Origin: Desulfarculus sp.
Lineage (GTDB): Bacteria > Desulfobacterota > Desulfarculia > Desulfarculales > Desulfarculaceae
Direction of reading: 5' to 3'
DNA: 14,863 bases
NCBI GenBank assembly: GCA_020216805.1
Contig: JAIWNN010000139.1
Coordinates: 1-14,863 of the forward strand
Within the stretch, counting starts at the first letter, position 1. Each line of letters begins with the position of its first letter. Position numbers and translations under genes: made by a program. The notes below the pieces were generated by a model. That model did no database searches, was not told the origin of the DNA, and worked only from the letters and a program-made list of their open reading frames with translations. Shown here piece by piece: positions 13,842-14,863 of the stretch.

Positions 13842-14246
13842 GTGAAGGTACTGAAGGTTGAAGACGCCATAGAGAAAAAGATCGAGACGTTCCCTTACCG
13901 GGGCGAACAGCTCAAGGTGCGCGAGGTCACGGTGCGCTGGTTGAGCCAGGCCGGCCCCCTGGAGTCGCCGGAATACGGTCTGCGCTTCTTCAAGATCGGG
14001 CCCGGGGGAGAAATCCCCATCCACAAGCACCTCTATTATCAAACCATGTTCATCCTCAGCGGCCGGGCCTTGTGCCGGGGGCACGATCCGGAGACCGACG
14101 CCCCGCTGCACGAGCAGGAGGTGGGTCCCGGCGAGGCGGTCTTCATCCCCACCATGGAGCCCCACAGCATGGTCAACCTCAGCGACAGCCAGGACGTGAC
14201 CTTCCTTTGCTGCATCGCCAACGTCTACGACGAGGACAACAACTAG
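13842..14246 (+). CDS. Small single-domain cupin protein
   Basis: A 134-residue cupin. Motif 1 reads GGEIPIHKHLYYQTMFILSG, with the two metal-binding histidines of HKH, but the usual glutamate is replaced by a glutamine (HxH-x3-Q). Motif 2 is GPGEAVFIPTMEPHSMVN, with the third histidine and the conserved asparagine. The fold probably holds a divalent metal. Functions in this family range from dioxygenases and isomerases to simple ligand sensors, so none is assigned. The frame is open from an ATG at 13785, but I choose the GTG at 13842 because AGGAGAG (13831-13837) lies four bases upstream and the first 19 residues of the longer form resemble no cupin sequence. It begins 114 bases after the response regulator and may have its own promoter or be cotranscribed. 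A terminator follows. Confidence 0.88.
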   Translation: MKVLKVEDAIEKKIETFPYRGEQLKVREVTVRWLSQAGPLESPEYGLRFFKIGPGGEIPIHKHLYYQTMFILSGRALCRGHDPETDAPLHEQEVGPGEAVFIPTMEPHSMVNLSDSQDVTFLCCIANVYDEDNN

Positions 14247-14281
14247 TCGGGCGTTTGCGCGGACCTATCAGCGCGACCAGA

Positions 14282-14322
14282 AGCGCGCCGGGAGCCAGGC
14301 TTCCGGCGCGCTCTGCTTTTCT
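14282..14322 (+). terminator. Intrinsic terminator after the cupin gene
   Basis: AGCGCGCCGGGAG (14282-14294) pairs with CTTCCGGCGCGCT (14300-14312), a 13-bp stem with one G-U pair, followed by CTGCTTTTCT. It lies 36 bases after the cupin stop. Read on the minus strand there is no T-run after the stem, so it serves the plus-strand genes only. Confidence 0.75.
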
Positions 14323-14408
14323 CGGGCATGGCGCAACGCCGGGGCGCCGGCTGTCGGTGGGTGTTTCCTGGACTCGACCCGGGCTTCGGACCCAGGTGGG
14401 AAGGGGCG

Positions 14409-14863
14409 CTATTTCTGGGGGGAGGCGCCGGGCCGGGGCTCCGGCAGCAGGCCGCCGGCCGGGTCCAGGATCGCCATCTCGCCCTGGACCAGGATCAGGC
14501 AGCCCCGGATGCACCCGGCCTCGAACAGCCCGGCCGCGGCGGCCTGGCCGGCGGCCAGGGCCCGGGCGCGTTCGGCGGGAGAGAGAGGGCCGACCCCGGC
14601 CACCACCAGGCGTTGGCCCAGGTCCGAATCCGGATCCATGGACGTGGCCGGGGCGCGGGAAATGGCTGGGCTGTCCAGGTCCACTCGACCGGCGATGAGA
14701 GTGGCGGCGGCGTCGGCCGTTGCCGCCTCAGCGGCCCAGACGCTGACCAGGTCGGCCACTCCGGGGCTGAGGCTGCGGCCGGACCAGCCGCTGCTGGCCA
14801 CCCCGCCGACGCCGTCGCCCGCGCGCAGGCCGAGCCGGGCCAGAAGCGGCAGCGGCGCGCTCC
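14409..14863 (-). CDS. UPF0280 family protein (ApbE-like fold), C-terminal part
   Basis: This gene runs leftward, ends with TAG at 14411-14409 and continues past the right edge of the window; about 150 codons are visible. The stretch GDGVGGVASSGWSGRSLSPG is the signature of UPF0280 proteins, which share the fold of the flavin transferase ApbE. It is followed by ADLVSVWAAEAATADAAATL, by IAGRVDLDSPAISR and by DPDSDLGQRLVVAGVGPLS, all fitting the family. The serine-rich GWSGRS loop is conserved in the group. No reaction is established for UPF0280 proteins to my knowledge; a link to flavin or thiamine-type cofactor handling is inferred only from the fold. The GTG at 14801 is in frame but internal. 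The gene is convergent with the cupin; 14323-14408 between them holds nothing I recognise. Confidence 0.85.
   Translation of the reverse strand, partial: SAPLPLLARLGLRAGDGVGGVASSGWSGRSLSPGVADLVSVWAAEAATADAAATLIAGRVDLDSPAISRAPATSMDPDSDLGQRLVVAGVGPLSPAERARALAAGQAAAAGLFEAGCIRGCLILVQGEMAILDPAGGLLPEPRPGASPQK

Overview
This window is a GC-rich stretch of bacterial chromosome with tightly packed genes, many overlapping by ATGA or TGATG. The gene set (a molybdenum hydroxylase of hydroxybenzoyl-CoA reductase/xanthine dehydrogenase type, a four-subunit 2-oxoacid:ferredoxin oxidoreductase, a UPF0280 protein, a small Cys-rich CPxYxxC protein) and the base composition suggest an anaerobic deltaproteobacterium (Desulfobacterota), perhaps Desulfarculales-like. 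That assignment is inference. I see no tRNA, rRNA, CRISPR array or insertion sequence.

Region 1 (1-4764, plus strand) is a molybdoenzyme region. It holds the tail of an FAD subunit, a complete [2Fe-2S] subunit and a complete molybdopterin subunit. A cytidylate-kinase-like protein with a C-terminal BON-like domain follows, then a small ThiS/MoaD-type sulfur carrier ending in Gly-Gly and a histidine phosphatase. The last two may form a cofactor-related pair with a possible leaderless extended -10 promoter of their own.

Region 2 (4765-6173) is a fosmidomycin-resistance-type MFS transporter. Its leader carries a strong intrinsic terminator 22-28 bases before the start codon. A perfect 9-bp upstream complement overlaps the base of that terminator, which looks like an attenuator.

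Region 3 (6200-10016) is a well-delimited transcription unit: TATAAT promoter, 11-bp dyad operator over the predicted start of transcription, FadR-type GntR regulator, then korD-korA-korB-korC, closed by a strong terminator. The regulator probably controls itself and the oxidoreductase genes together. Reduced ferredoxin from this enzyme could in principle feed a hydroxybenzoyl-CoA-reductase-like enzyme, but no shared operator was found to link the two regions.

Region 4 (10017-14322) holds an AT-rich intergenic stretch, a 78-residue Cys-rich protein, a membrane sensor kinase (Cache-like sensor, two PAS domains, HisKA_3/HATPase) overlapping its NarL/LuxR-type response regulator, and a small cupin with its own terminator. 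On the minus strand at the right edge is the C-terminal part of a UPF0280 (ApbE-fold) protein, convergent with the cupin.
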